A stretch of 64,000 nt of DNA from Castellaniella sp036379515 (GTDB lineage Bacteria > Pseudomonadota > Gammaproteobacteria > Burkholderiales > Burkholderiaceae_B), in assembly GCF_036379515.1 (NCBI RefSeq), contig NZ_DASVGN010000011.1:1-64000 (forward strand), in the 5' to 3' direction. A model generated the notes under the pieces. The model was given only the letters and a program-made list of their open reading frames with translations. It was not told the DNA's origin and ran no database searches. Numbering within the stretch: the first letter of the stretch is position 1; the number at the start of each line of letters is the position of its first letter. This document shows positions 10,275 through 18,079 of the stretch, in pieces. The position numbers were made by a program, and so were the translations under genes.

Positions 10275-10511
10275 TTGACACTGATTGCGGTCTATCGCCC
10301 CAAATCCAATTCTGAAGCATTGGTGATTGAAGCACTGATGCAGGCGCACCACATTGCCCACGTCATGCAGGGTGGCGCCTTCAGCAGCATGTATCCGGGG
10401 GCACTGCGCACTAGCCTCAATGCGCAAACGCTGCTGGTTGAAGAAGAACAGGTTGCGCTCGCCAAGGCCTTGCTGGTCGATTTTCTCGACGAAGACGAGG
10501 CCATCCCATGA
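10275..10511 (+). CDS. DUF2007-type putative signal-transducing protein
   Basis: This small cytoplasmic protein of 78 residues resembles the DUF2007 family, whose members often pair with nucleotide- or metal-related genes but lack a fixed function. Visible features are the N-terminal strand TLIAVYRPKSNSEALVIEALMQ, the central VMQGGAFSSMYPG, and the helix LLVEEEQVALAKALLVDFL, giving a ferredoxin-like beta-alpha-beta layout. The start is TTG, backed by an AAGAGG ribosome site six bases upstream. The first in-frame ATG would remove most of the fold. It is convergent with the EmrB-like gene. Confidence 0.75.
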   Translation: MTLIAVYRPKSNSEALVIEALMQAHHIAHVMQGGAFSSMYPGALRTSLNAQTLLVEEEQVALAKALLVDFLDEDEAIP

Positions 10512-10532
10512 TCCCCGTGCCATCGTACGGCA

Positions 10533-12068
10533 TCATCTTGAAGAGGACCCACGCTTCACGAACGGAGGCTTGGCAAGCCAGACAACAGCAATCAGCGCGA
10601 TGAAGCAGAAACCCAGTCCATCAAAGATCTGGTTAAAAGAGATCTGCATTGCCTGCTGGGTGATGACCTGGTTCATCTGCGCCGCATAATGTGGCCAGGA
10701 GCCGCCGGCTGCTTCTACCCCCTGGCGGACCAGGGGGCTGGAGCTTGTAATGAACTCGGTCAGCTGCGAGTGGCTGGCTGACGCACCCCGGGTCCACAGA
10801 TACGTCGTGACCGACACGGCAAAACTCGCCCCCACCGTGCGCAGAAACGTGGCCGAACCTGACCCCTCTGCAATCTCGGCCCCTTCGAGATCTGACAACA
10901 AAATCGTGAGAATCGGCATGAAAAAGAGCGCCACCCCCAGACCCATGATGAATTCGGTCAGGGCGATATTCGCGAAATCCACCTCTGTATTGAAACTGCC
11001 AAACCGGAAGCAGACATAGCTCATCACACCGAACGACAGGGCCGTCAGGATGCGCAGATCGAAGCGACTGGCATACTTGCCCACCCAGAACGTCAACAGA
11101 ATGGGGATGAAACCAATGGGTGCCACGGCGAATCCAGACCAAAGCGCGGTATAGCCCAAGGTGTTCTGCAGCCACAGCGGCAAAAGCAGTGACACGGAAA
11201 AGAACAGCCCGAATGCCAGGACCAGGGCAAACGTACCGGCGGCAAAATTTCGGTGCCGGAAAAGCCTCAGATTCACCAGCGGCTTCTCGTCGGTCCACTC
11301 CCAGATGACGAACACCGTCAGGGAGACCGCAGCCACCGCGGCAAGCACGCGGATCACCCCCGAATCGAACCAGTCCAGATCATTGCCCTGATCGAGCAGG
11401 ATCTGCAGCGAGCCCACCCCCAGGATCAAGGTCGAAACCCCCACCCAATCGATGCGATCCTTGATCAGGGCCTCGAGCCGCCCCCCCATCTGCGCCAGCA
11501 CCAACGACGCCGCAAAGAGCCCGATGGGAATATTGATGAAGAAGATCCAGCGCCAGGAGTAGGAATCCGTGATCCAACCGCCCGCCACCGGCCCTACGAT
11601 GGGAGCCACCACCGTGATCATGGCGATGATCGCCAGTGCCATGGCACGCTTTTCTCTGGGGTAGATCGACACCATCAGACTCTGGGTGATGGGGTACATG
11701 GGGCCGCACACCGCCCCTTGCAGCGCCCGAAACGTCACCAGCATGCCCAGACTGGTCGACAAACCACACGCCAGAGAAAACAGCGAGAACAGCAGCACCG
11801 CCCACACGAAGGTCTTGACCTCGCCAAACCAGCGCGAGAGAAACCCCGTCATGGGCAGGGTAATGGCCTGGCACACCGTGAACGAGGTGATGATCCAGGT
11901 GGACTGATCGCGGCTCGCAGCAAGATTGCCCGCAATGGCAGGCAGGGATACATTGGCGATGCTGATGTCCAGCACCTGCATGAATGTGCCCAGCGACAGG
12001 CCCACCGTCGCCAGCGCCAGGCTGGCGGGCCGGAAGGCATCTGTCATCGGGTTCGCCACGGCAGCCAT
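10533..12068 (-). CDS. DHA2 family MFS efflux permease, EmrB/QacA type
   Basis: This 14-TM drug:proton antiporter has 511 residues. The first helix has TFMQVLDISIANVSLPAIAGNL, followed by WIITSFTVCQAITLPMTGFLSRWFGEV and by motif C in the ITVVAPIVGPVAGGWITDSYSWRWIFFIN region. These are hallmarks of the EmrB group, which usually works with an HlyD-type membrane-fusion protein (EmrA). No such partner, outer-membrane channel or MarR regulator is adjacent here, so the partner is encoded elsewhere or the protein works alone. The start could also be the Met seven codons downstream. Neither has a strong ribosome site. Confidence 0.92.
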   Translation of the reverse strand: MAAVANPMTDAFRPASLALATVGLSLGTFMQVLDISIANVSLPAIAGNLAASRDQSTWIITSFTVCQAITLPMTGFLSRWFGEVKTFVWAVLLFSLFSLACGLSTSLGMLVTFRALQGAVCGPMYPITQSLMVSIYPREKRAMALAIIAMITVVAPIVGPVAGGWITDSYSWRWIFFINIPIGLFAASLVLAQMGGRLEALIKDRIDWVGVSTLILGVGSLQILLDQGNDLDWFDSGVIRVLAAVAAVSLTVFVIWEWTDEKPLVNLRLFRHRNFAAGTFALVLAFGLFFSVSLLLPLWLQNTLGYTALWSGFAVAPIGFIPILLTFWVGKYASRFDLRILTALSFGVMSYVCFRFGSFNTEVDFANIALTEFIMGLGVALFFMPILTILLSDLEGAEIAEGSGSATFLRTVGASFAVSVTTYLWTRGASASHSQLTEFITSSSPLVRQGVEAAGGSWPHYAAQMNQVITQQAMQISFNQIFDGLGFCFIALIAVVWLAKPPFVKRGSSSR

Positions 12069-12311
12069 GAATCTAATACCGATCCCTGCTCGCCACTTGT
12101 CGCGAAACGCGAATTTCGTGCCGGAGGATGCGATGGCTGGTCATTAAAGGGGGCTCCTCGCAAAATGCGGAATCACTCAGGTGCACTGTACACCCCGCCA
12201 AGGCGCTGTCGAGCCGGTGCTTATTCAGCTCGCCTTCCCAACGCGCCACCACCACCAGCGCATAATGGCTAGCCCTGCTGCCGGCAAGGCCGCCATCCAA
12301 CCCTGAATAAC

Positions 12312-13211
12312 CTAACGATAATCAGCTGGGTCGGGTGAGTCCGTGGGGTGCGCAATGACCTTCTTCAGTTCAGCCGACATGGGCCAGTTCAAATTGACGT
12401 TGCGCGGCGGAATGGGTTGCGTGAACCACTTCTTGTAGAGCACCTCTATCTTGCCATCCTTCATCATGGCCGCCACGGCCTGATCGACGGCCGCCTTGAA
12501 CTGCGGGTCGCCCTTGGGCTCGATAATGCCATAGGGCTCCACCGTAAAGGCCTTGCGGCTGATCACCCAGTCGTGCGGATCATGTGAATTTGCCACCAGC
12601 CCTGCCAGCAGGATGTCATCCATGAAGAAGGCCGAGGCCCGGCCGCTGGCCACGGTCTGAAAGGCATCCGAATGATCGGGAGCCGCAATGATGCGCATCC
12701 CCAGGTCTTCCTTGGCGTTGGCCTCAGTCAACCACTTCAGGTTGGTACTGCCGGAGACCGACACCACAGTCTTGCCCTTGAAATCCGACAGTTTGTCCAG
12801 GTGCGAGGATTTCAGCGCCACGAAGCGTGTCGCACTGACGTACGTGGTGGGCGCAAAGCTCACCTGCGTCTGGCGCTGGGCGTTGTTCGTATCGGGGCCA
12901 CAGGAGAGGTCGATGGTGCCGTTGGCAATCAGCGGAATCCGCGTCGACCCCACCACCGGAATGAGCTTGACCTTGATGTGAGGAATGTTCAGATCTTTCT
13001 GCAACGCATCGACGATGCCCTGGCAGATGTCCATGGAATAACCCACCGACTTCTGATGGTCGTCCAGGTACGAAAACGGAATGGCAGAATCGCGGTAGCC
13101 GATTGCGATCTCACCCGTGGACTTGATCTTGTCCAACCGGCCAGTGGCCTGAGCCGGCGCCACGGTGACAGCCGCCACCGCAAAGGCCAGCGCATACAAC
13201 AAAGATTTCAT
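12312..13211 (-). CDS. Periplasmic amino-acid-binding protein, SBP family 3 (orphan)
   Basis: This is the solute-binding component of a polar amino-acid ABC importer, similar to the glutamate/aspartate binder GltI, with 299 residues. The signal peptide is MKSLLYALAFAVAAVTVAPAQA, and the mature protein starts TGRLDKIKSTGEIAIGYRDS. The family-3 motifs GYSMDICQGIVDAL, the ligand-Arg region ANGTIDLSCGPDTN, and FKGKTVVSVSGSTN are present. The start at 13211 is chosen because GGGAGGAACC precedes it and a signal peptide follows. The longer frame has neither. No permease or ATPase genes are nearby, so it is an orphan binding protein, a common feature in Bordetella-like genomes. A 27-bp inverted repeat lies in its upstream region. 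Confidence 0.92.
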   Translation of the reverse strand: MKSLLYALAFAVAAVTVAPAQATGRLDKIKSTGEIAIGYRDSAIPFSYLDDHQKSVGYSMDICQGIVDALQKDLNIPHIKVKLIPVVGSTRIPLIANGTIDLSCGPDTNNAQRQTQVSFAPTTYVSATRFVALKSSHLDKLSDFKGKTVVSVSGSTNLKWLTEANAKEDLGMRIIAAPDHSDAFQTVASGRASAFFMDDILLAGLVANSHDPHDWVISRKAFTVEPYGIIEPKGDPQFKAAVDQAVAAMMKDGKIEVLYKKWFTQPIPPRNVNLNWPMSAELKKVIAHPTDSPDPADYR

Positions 13212-13268
13212 GGTTCCTCCCACGTTATTTCGGTCTGCAATATACGTCAAATGTGCTATCTAGCCTCG

Positions 13269-13295
13269 TTACTTATTTCTTTTAGAAATAAGTAA
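13269..13295. promoter_or_regulatory. Perfect 11-bp inverted repeat between divergent genes
   Basis: TTACTTATTTC and GAAATAAGTAA are separated by TTTTA, 58 bases upstream of the binding-protein start and 149 bases upstream of the FMN reductase start. The AT-rich perfect dyad in a divergent promoter region suggests a repressor or activator site. It shares GAAATAA with the AT-rich stretch next to the Lrp/AsnC gene at 42.7 kb, which may be coincidence. Confidence 0.5.
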
Positions 13296-13443
13296 ATTAT
13301 CATCAATTCCTCTACTACGGACAGCCTGTCAAGACAATGTCACGGCAAAGTACTAACCTTGGAAAGTTGTCTGCAATCTGCAAGCGACTGCACCACCCAT
13401 TCTTGGATGGGGCGCTGCACCGTCCATCACGCTAGGAGTCAAT

Positions 13444-14004
13444 ATGAGTCAACAACGCCCTGTCATCGCTGTTCTGGTCGGCAGCCTGAGCAAGGATTCC
13501 ATCAACCGCAAGCTCGCCCAGGCACTCGAAAAGCTGGTCGGCCCCCGGGCCGAGTTTCGCTATGTACGCCTGGATGACCTGCCGGTCTACAACCGCGACG
13601 TGGACAGCAACTACCCAGCCGCGTTCAACCGGCTCAAGCAGGACATCGAGTCTGCAGACGCCGTCCTGTTCGTCACGCCCGAAAACAACCGGTCCATTCC
13701 GGCCGTGCTGAAGAACGCCATCGACATCGCCTCGCGCCCCTGGGGCAAGAATTCCTTTGCCAGCAAACCGGGCGCCGTGATCGGCACGTCCACGGGTGCC
13801 ATGTCCACTGCCCTCGCCCAGCAGCACCTGCGCAACATCTGCGTCTTCCTGGACATCGCCATGCTGGCGCAGCCCGAAGCTTTCGTGCGCTACCACGAAG
13901 GGCTGATCGCTGCGGATGCCAGTGTCGCCGACGAAAACACGCGCAGCTTCCTGGCAGGTTTCATCGACCGCTATCTTGCCTGGATCGAAAGACACCGCGC
14001 CTGA
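13444..14004 (+). CDS. NAD(P)H-dependent FMN reductase (flavodoxin-like fold)
   Basis: This is a cytoplasmic flavoenzyme of 186 residues from the NADPH:FMN reductase/chromate reductase family (YieF/ChrR-like), which reduces quinones, FMN or chromate. The FMN phosphate loop GSLSKDSINRKLAQAL (about residues 13-28) and the isoalloxazine-contact motif TPENNRSIPAVLKNAIDIASRP (about 76-97) are clear. GTSTGAMSTALAQQHLR also matches the family. The start follows an AGGAG site. It is divergent from the amino-acid-binding protein, with the 27-bp dyad between them. The physiological substrate cannot be assigned from sequence. Confidence 0.9.
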   Translation: MSQQRPVIAVLVGSLSKDSINRKLAQALEKLVGPRAEFRYVRLDDLPVYNRDVDSNYPAAFNRLKQDIESADAVLFVTPENNRSIPAVLKNAIDIASRPWGKNSFASKPGAVIGTSTGAMSTALAQQHLRNICVFLDIAMLAQPEAFVRYHEGLIAADASVADENTRSFLAGFIDRYLAWIERHRA

Positions 14005-14094
14005 AGTCGCAAGCGTGGCAAACGCGGGGCCTGCCCTGGGAGGCCCTTCCCATCATCTCCGGCGCACCATTGCCCCCACTGGATCTGGGCCCTC

Positions 14095-15144
14095 ATGGAC
14101 ACAGCCCCCCCGCAACCCACGATAGCCCAGTACCATCGGCTCACGCGGCGTCGCTGGCAAATGCTGGGCCTGCTGGCGGTCTGCCTGGTCGCCTCGATAT
14201 GGGTCGACGTCCTCACGGGCTCGTCGGGGCTTCGATGGCCCGAGGTTCTGTCGGCGCTGATCCACCCATCGGGTGTCGCAGCGACGACCCGCGTCATCCT
14301 CTGGGACCTCCGCTTGCCTATGGCGCTGCTGGCCGGCTCGATCGGGCTGGCGCTGGGTCAGGCGGGGGCCGAGATGCAGACGCTTCTGGACAACCCGCTC
14401 GCAAGCCCTTTCACCCTGGGCGTGTCTTCAGCGGCTGCCCTGGGTGCGGCGCTGGCCATCGTCTTTGGCTTGACACTGCCCGGTATCCCCGGCCCGTGGA
14501 TGGTGGCCGTCAATGCGTTCTTGTTCGCGCTGGCAGCCACCTGGCTGCTTGACCTGGCTGCTCGGCATAGCGCGCTCAGCCCGTCAGGAATCATCCTGTT
14601 CGGCATTGCCCTGGTGTTCTCGTTCAACGCCATTCTCTCGTTGATCCAATACGTGGCTAGCGCCGAAGCATTGCAAGGCCTGGTTTTCTGGACCATGGGC
14701 AGCCTGTCGCAAGCCTCCTGGCCACGTGTCGGCCTGATGCTCGGGGCCAGCGCGCTGCTGCTGCCTCTTGCCCTGTTCGACCGCTGGCGGCTCACGGCCC
14801 TGCGCCTGGGCGAAGACCGTGCCACGAGCTTCGGCGTGGACGTTCGTCATCTACGGCGAAAGGCGCTGACCCGAGTCAGCCTCCTGGCGGCATTGGCTGT
14901 GTCCTTTGCGGGCACCATAGGCTTTGTCGGGCTGGTCGCGCCTCACATCGCCCGCCGGCTGTTTGGAGAAGACCACCGCTTTTACCTGCCCGGCAGTGCC
15001 TTGATGGGTGGCCTCATCCTGTCTCTGGCCGCCGTCGTGTCGAAGAACCTCGTTGCCGGGGTCATCGTGCCAGTGGGCATCGTGACATCCCTGGTGGGAA
15101 TTCCCTTCTTCGTCGGCGTCATGCTGAGACACCCGCTGCGATGA
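14095..15144 (+). CDS. FecCD-family ABC permease (siderophore/heme/cobalamin type)
   Basis: This inner-membrane permease of 349 residues belongs to the BtuC/FecCD fold of metal-chelate importers. It has about ten hydrophobic segments. Family signatures are RLPMALLAGSIGLALGQAGAEMQTLLDNPLASPFTLGVSSAA in the first half (read here as overlapping motifs) and GTIGFVGLVAPHIARRLFGEDHR near the C-terminus, which contacts the ATPase. The ATP-binding gene follows with a 4-bp ATGA overlap. No periplasmic binding protein or TonB receptor is in the neighbourhood, so the chelate (ferric siderophore, heme or corrinoid) is unknown. Confidence 0.92.
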   Translation: MDTAPPQPTIAQYHRLTRRRWQMLGLLAVCLVASIWVDVLTGSSGLRWPEVLSALIHPSGVAATTRVILWDLRLPMALLAGSIGLALGQAGAEMQTLLDNPLASPFTLGVSSAAALGAALAIVFGLTLPGIPGPWMVAVNAFLFALAATWLLDLAARHSALSPSGIILFGIALVFSFNAILSLIQYVASAEALQGLVFWTMGSLSQASWPRVGLMLGASALLLPLALFDRWRLTALRLGEDRATSFGVDVRHLRRKALTRVSLLAALAVSFAGTIGFVGLVAPHIARRLFGEDHRFYLPGSALMGGLILSLAAVVSKNLVAGVIVPVGIVTSLVGIPFFVGVMLRHPLR

Positions 15145-15932
15145 GTACTTTCGAGACCCGAAACCTCGCATCAGGCTACCGGCAACGCCCCGTTTTGCAA
15201 TCGCTGTCCATCCGGCCCATTCAGCCAGGTTGTGTGACCGCAATCCTGGGCCCGAACGGAAGCGGTAAATCCACCCTGCTAAAGACTGTGGCAGGGCTGA
15301 TCAAACCCGCCGCCGGTACCGCCATGCTGGGCACCACGGAGCTCACCCACCTGTCATACGCAGAGCGGGCCCAACTCATGGCGTATCTGCCGCAGTCACT
15401 GCCTTCTGCTGTCCCCCTGTGTGTGCTCGAATCTATTCTGGTCGCTGCCCATGCCTCCTTGCCATCGCCCGCAGGCCGTGCCACGTCGCCCGGAAATGCC
15501 ATGGATCTCCTGGCAAGCCTGGGGATCGCCGACACCGCGCTGCAGCCATTGGACCAGCTATCCGGTGGCCAACGGCAACTGGTCGGACTGGCTCAGGCCC
15601 TGATACGCCGTCCACGCCTGTTGCTGTTGGACGAGCCCATCTCGGCGCTGGATTTGAACCACCAGTGGCATGTCATGGACTTGCTGGCGCGGGAAACCCG
15701 CGACCGCGGGCTGATCACGCTCGTCGTACTCCACGACTTGAACACCGCACTGCAGCACTGCAGCCGGGCCATCCTGATTCAGGCCGGCCAAGCCATTTGC
15801 CAAGGTTCCCCCGCCGAAGTCATTACCCCACGAAGACTGGCAGCGGCTTATGGCGTCGCCGCACGCGTGGAATGCTGTTCGCAGGGCGTGCCGTACGTTG
15901 TGGTCGACGGACTTTGTCCGCTCGATCGATGA
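15141..15932 (+). CDS. ABC transporter ATP-binding protein, FecE/HmuV type
   Basis: This 263-residue ATPase partners the preceding FecCD permease. It contains Walker A ILGPNGSGKSTLLKT (about residues 34-48), Q-loop region AYLPQSLPSAVPL, signature LSGGQRQLVGLAQALIRRP, Walker B LLLLDEPISALDL and the switch His in VVLHDLNTALQHC. The last 30 residues show the usual C-terminal domain of FecE-like proteins, including a short Cys-containing tail. It overlaps the permease gene by four bases, implying coupled translation. Confidence 0.93.
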   Translation: MSTFETRNLASGYRQRPVLQSLSIRPIQPGCVTAILGPNGSGKSTLLKTVAGLIKPAAGTAMLGTTELTHLSYAERAQLMAYLPQSLPSAVPLCVLESILVAAHASLPSPAGRATSPGNAMDLLASLGIADTALQPLDQLSGGQRQLVGLAQALIRRPRLLLLDEPISALDLNHQWHVMDLLARETRDRGLITLVVLHDLNTALQHCSRAILIQAGQAICQGSPAEVITPRRLAAAYGVAARVECCSQGVPYVVVDGLCPLDR

Positions 15933-16052
15933 TGGTTAATTTTTGTAGTGAATTGAATAACTCGGTAATCACGCACTCACAAAACTTGCAAGTGGCGGTG
16001 CTATAAGCCTTCAGAGGATTCCAAGCGATTCACGCAACCCCGCAGGCAAACC

Positions 16053-16493
16053 ATGAGCATGATCAAAAAATTCCCCACAACCGCCTTATCCGCAGCTGTC
16101 CTGTGCACTACGTTGGCGGCGTGCAGCACGCCCGTCAACCTCAATCCGAGCAACCAGTTGGCCCAGAAGACCATCCGTTACGAATGCAGCGTGCAAGGGC
16201 AGCGCGGCGTGAATCTCGAAGTGCAATACACCTTTCAGGGCGTCGAACCTGTGACGGCCCAAGTCGTCTATGACGACCAGGCCATCTCCATGACGCGCGA
16301 TACCAACAGCAAATCCAACCTGGTGGGCGACACCTTCGTGGGACAAGGCTATACCTGGACCACCGGTCAATTCACCCTGGATACTGCCGAAAAGGTGGAC
16401 GGCACAATGCTGACGCTTCAGGACGCTGTTGCAAGCCGTCCCGGCACCTACGTCAACACCATCCTCGCACGCGGTTGCGGCGTTCGCGGCTGA
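16053..16493 (+). CDS. Small lipoprotein, unknown function
   Basis: This 146-residue exported protein has an N-terminal n-region MSMIKKFP, a hydrophobic stretch, and a lipobox TLAAC with the lipidated Cys near residue 24. The mature part has paired Cys residues (YECSVQGQRG and a C-terminal RGCGVRG) and alternating beta-strand sequence (VNLEVQYTFQGVEPVTAQVVYDD). The layout is reminiscent of MliC-type lysozyme-inhibitor lipoproteins (YxCxxG...), but key motifs are not clear enough to call it one. It ends one base from the convergent gene at 16495. Confidence 0.75.
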   Translation: MSMIKKFPTTALSAAVLCTTLAACSTPVNLNPSNQLAQKTIRYECSVQGQRGVNLEVQYTFQGVEPVTAQVVYDDQAISMTRDTNSKSNLVGDTFVGQGYTWTTGQFTLDTAEKVDGTMLTLQDAVASRPGTYVNTILARGCGVRG

Positions 16494-16494
16494 C

Positions 16495-16947
16495 TCACCA
16501 GCGGAAGTACAAGTCCGACGCCTTTTTGCCCACATGCACGTCGCGCGTGAGCGTCTTGCCGTTATGCTCCGCCGTCACCTTGTATGCACCCGGCGACAGT
16601 TTCACGTAGGTGAGCGGGCCAGCGCCCGTCACGTCGAATACTGTCTTCCCGGCCTTGTTCATCACCTTGACATGAGCATCGGCAACGAATGCACCGGCTT
16701 TCCCTTCAGAGAAAGTCATGTGCAACGGCCAATTGTGTGCATCGCGATGCATCTGGTCCTGCTCGCCTGCGCCGATTCCGCCATTGAGGTAAGACACGCC
16801 CGCCTCGGTCTGCACCGCCATGTTGTCCTGTGCAGTTCCAGCGGGCGTAGCCGCAAAGGCCGACCCGCTTATCAGGGCGCCACCCAGCATCAGGGCCGAA
16901 GCCAGCAATGCCAATTGCAAGTGCGAGATATGCAGATTCCTCGTCAT
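16495..16947 (-). CDS. Exported carboxypeptidase-regulatory-like domain protein
   Basis: This periplasmic protein of 150 residues has a signal peptide (hydrophobic region LQLALLASALMLGGALI, cleavage after SAFA-A). The mature domain looks like a small beta-sandwich of the CarboxypepD_reg/transthyretin type: VADAHVKVMNKAGKTVFDVTGAGPLTYVKLSPGAYKVTAEHNGKTLTRDVHVGKK. The repeated strand pattern with PGxYxVxA is typical. No catalytic residues are visible, so it is probably a binding or structural periplasmic protein. Confidence 0.75.
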   Translation of the reverse strand: MTRNLHISHLQLALLASALMLGGALISGSAFAATPAGTAQDNMAVQTEAGVSYLNGGIGAGEQDQMHRDAHNWPLHMTFSEGKAGAFVADAHVKVMNKAGKTVFDVTGAGPLTYVKLSPGAYKVTAEHNGKTLTRDVHVGKKASDLYFRW

Positions 16948-17059
16948 GAAATGCTCCTCTTCCGAGGCGGCCCCGAACGGCGTATGCCCCGGAGAAAATG
17001 ATTTGAAATATCGAAAGATGAGACCGTGATGCCGGCAAAGAGTTCCGCACGACCGGCTG

Positions 17060-17998
17060 TCAGCGCACGGGCAGGCCGTTGGCGTCGGTATCGATGTACC
17101 GGGGAATAGTGCTCACCACTTGCTGGTGCAGACGCTTGATCAGACGCTGCACGTCGTCGGGAAGTTCGCGCGAACGCTGTGACACCACGCCAATGCGGTA
17201 GGGGATGTCAACCAGCATGGGCCGCATCACAATGCCTTCCAATGTCACCCCATGCGAGGAGAATGGGTCCATCAGTGCCACCCCCAGCCCCGCCCGCACC
17301 ATCGCGAGGGCCGTCTGCTGGCTACCTGCTTCGATGTGCCGGCGCTGCGAGCCCGAGGTCGCCCCGACCAAGCCATGCGTGAGGTGATAGCGCATGCGAT
17401 ATCGCCCCAGCAACGTAATCACGTCGGTATCCACGATGTCGTTCAAACCGATGGACTCGCGAGCGGCCAGACGGTGCCAGGTCGGCATCGCCAGCTGGCA
17501 GGGCGCCTGCCCGCACCAATGAACCTGCAGATCATCCCCCGCGATGGGCAGGCTGATCAAGGCAAAATCGGCCTGGCTTTCCATGACATCGGAGGCAGTC
17601 GTCTCGTGTACGACCTCGTCAACTACGACACGTTGACGGTAGGCATCGCCCGCCTGGTTCATGTCGGCCAGCACGCCACACAGCAAGGTGCGCGCCAGAT
17701 CGGCCGCAGCCAGAATGCGCATCGGCTGAACGCTTCCGGAACGCATGTCGCGAGCCCGGAGTTCCAACTGCTGCAAGTCGACCAGGACACCGCGCACTTC
17801 TTGATAAAAGCCCGCCCCTTGAGAGGTCAAGGTAATCGTGGGCCGTGTTCGCTCGAAGAGCACGAACCCCAGTTCGGCTTCGAGGTCGCCCACCTGGCGG
17901 CTGACCACAGGCTGTGAACGGCCCAGCACGCGGGCGGCGGACGATACATTGCCGCTGGTCACCACGGCGCTGAAGGCTTCGAGCTGGCGAATTTCCAT
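17060..17998 (-). CDS. LysR-family transcriptional regulator
   Basis: This DNA-binding regulator has 312 residues. The N-terminal winged helix-turn-helix starts MEIRQLEAFSAVVTSGNVSSAARVLGRSQPVVSRQVGDLE and continues to about residue 60. An effector domain follows (about 90-300). The start at 17998 is set by the canonical LysR N-terminus. The frame extends 27 codons upstream, into the end of the acnA spacer. It lies 81 bases downstream of acnA on the same strand and may be co-transcribed, but no divergent target gene is present, so its regulon cannot be read from context. Confidence 0.9.
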   Translation of the reverse strand: MEIRQLEAFSAVVTSGNVSSAARVLGRSQPVVSRQVGDLEAELGFVLFERTRPTITLTSQGAGFYQEVRGVLVDLQQLELRARDMRSGSVQPMRILAAADLARTLLCGVLADMNQAGDAYRQRVVVDEVVHETTASDVMESQADFALISLPIAGDDLQVHWCGQAPCQLAMPTWHRLAARESIGLNDIVDTDVITLLGRYRMRYHLTHGLVGATSGSQRRHIEAGSQQTALAMVRAGLGVALMDPFSSHGVTLEGIVMRPMLVDIPYRIGVVSQRSRELPDDVQRLIKRLHQQVVSTIPRYIDTDANGLPVR

Positions 17999-18079
17999 GG
18001 GAGCAAAGACCCGACAATAAAGCGGGCCCGAAGGCCCGCCTGGCAAGCGCCCTGCACACGCAGGGCGACTGGACCGCAA

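Noticed and set aside
11253..12272. Plus-strand open frame of 339 codons opposite the EmrB-like gene
   Set aside because: It is Arg-, Gln- and His-rich, as shadows of membrane-protein genes are.
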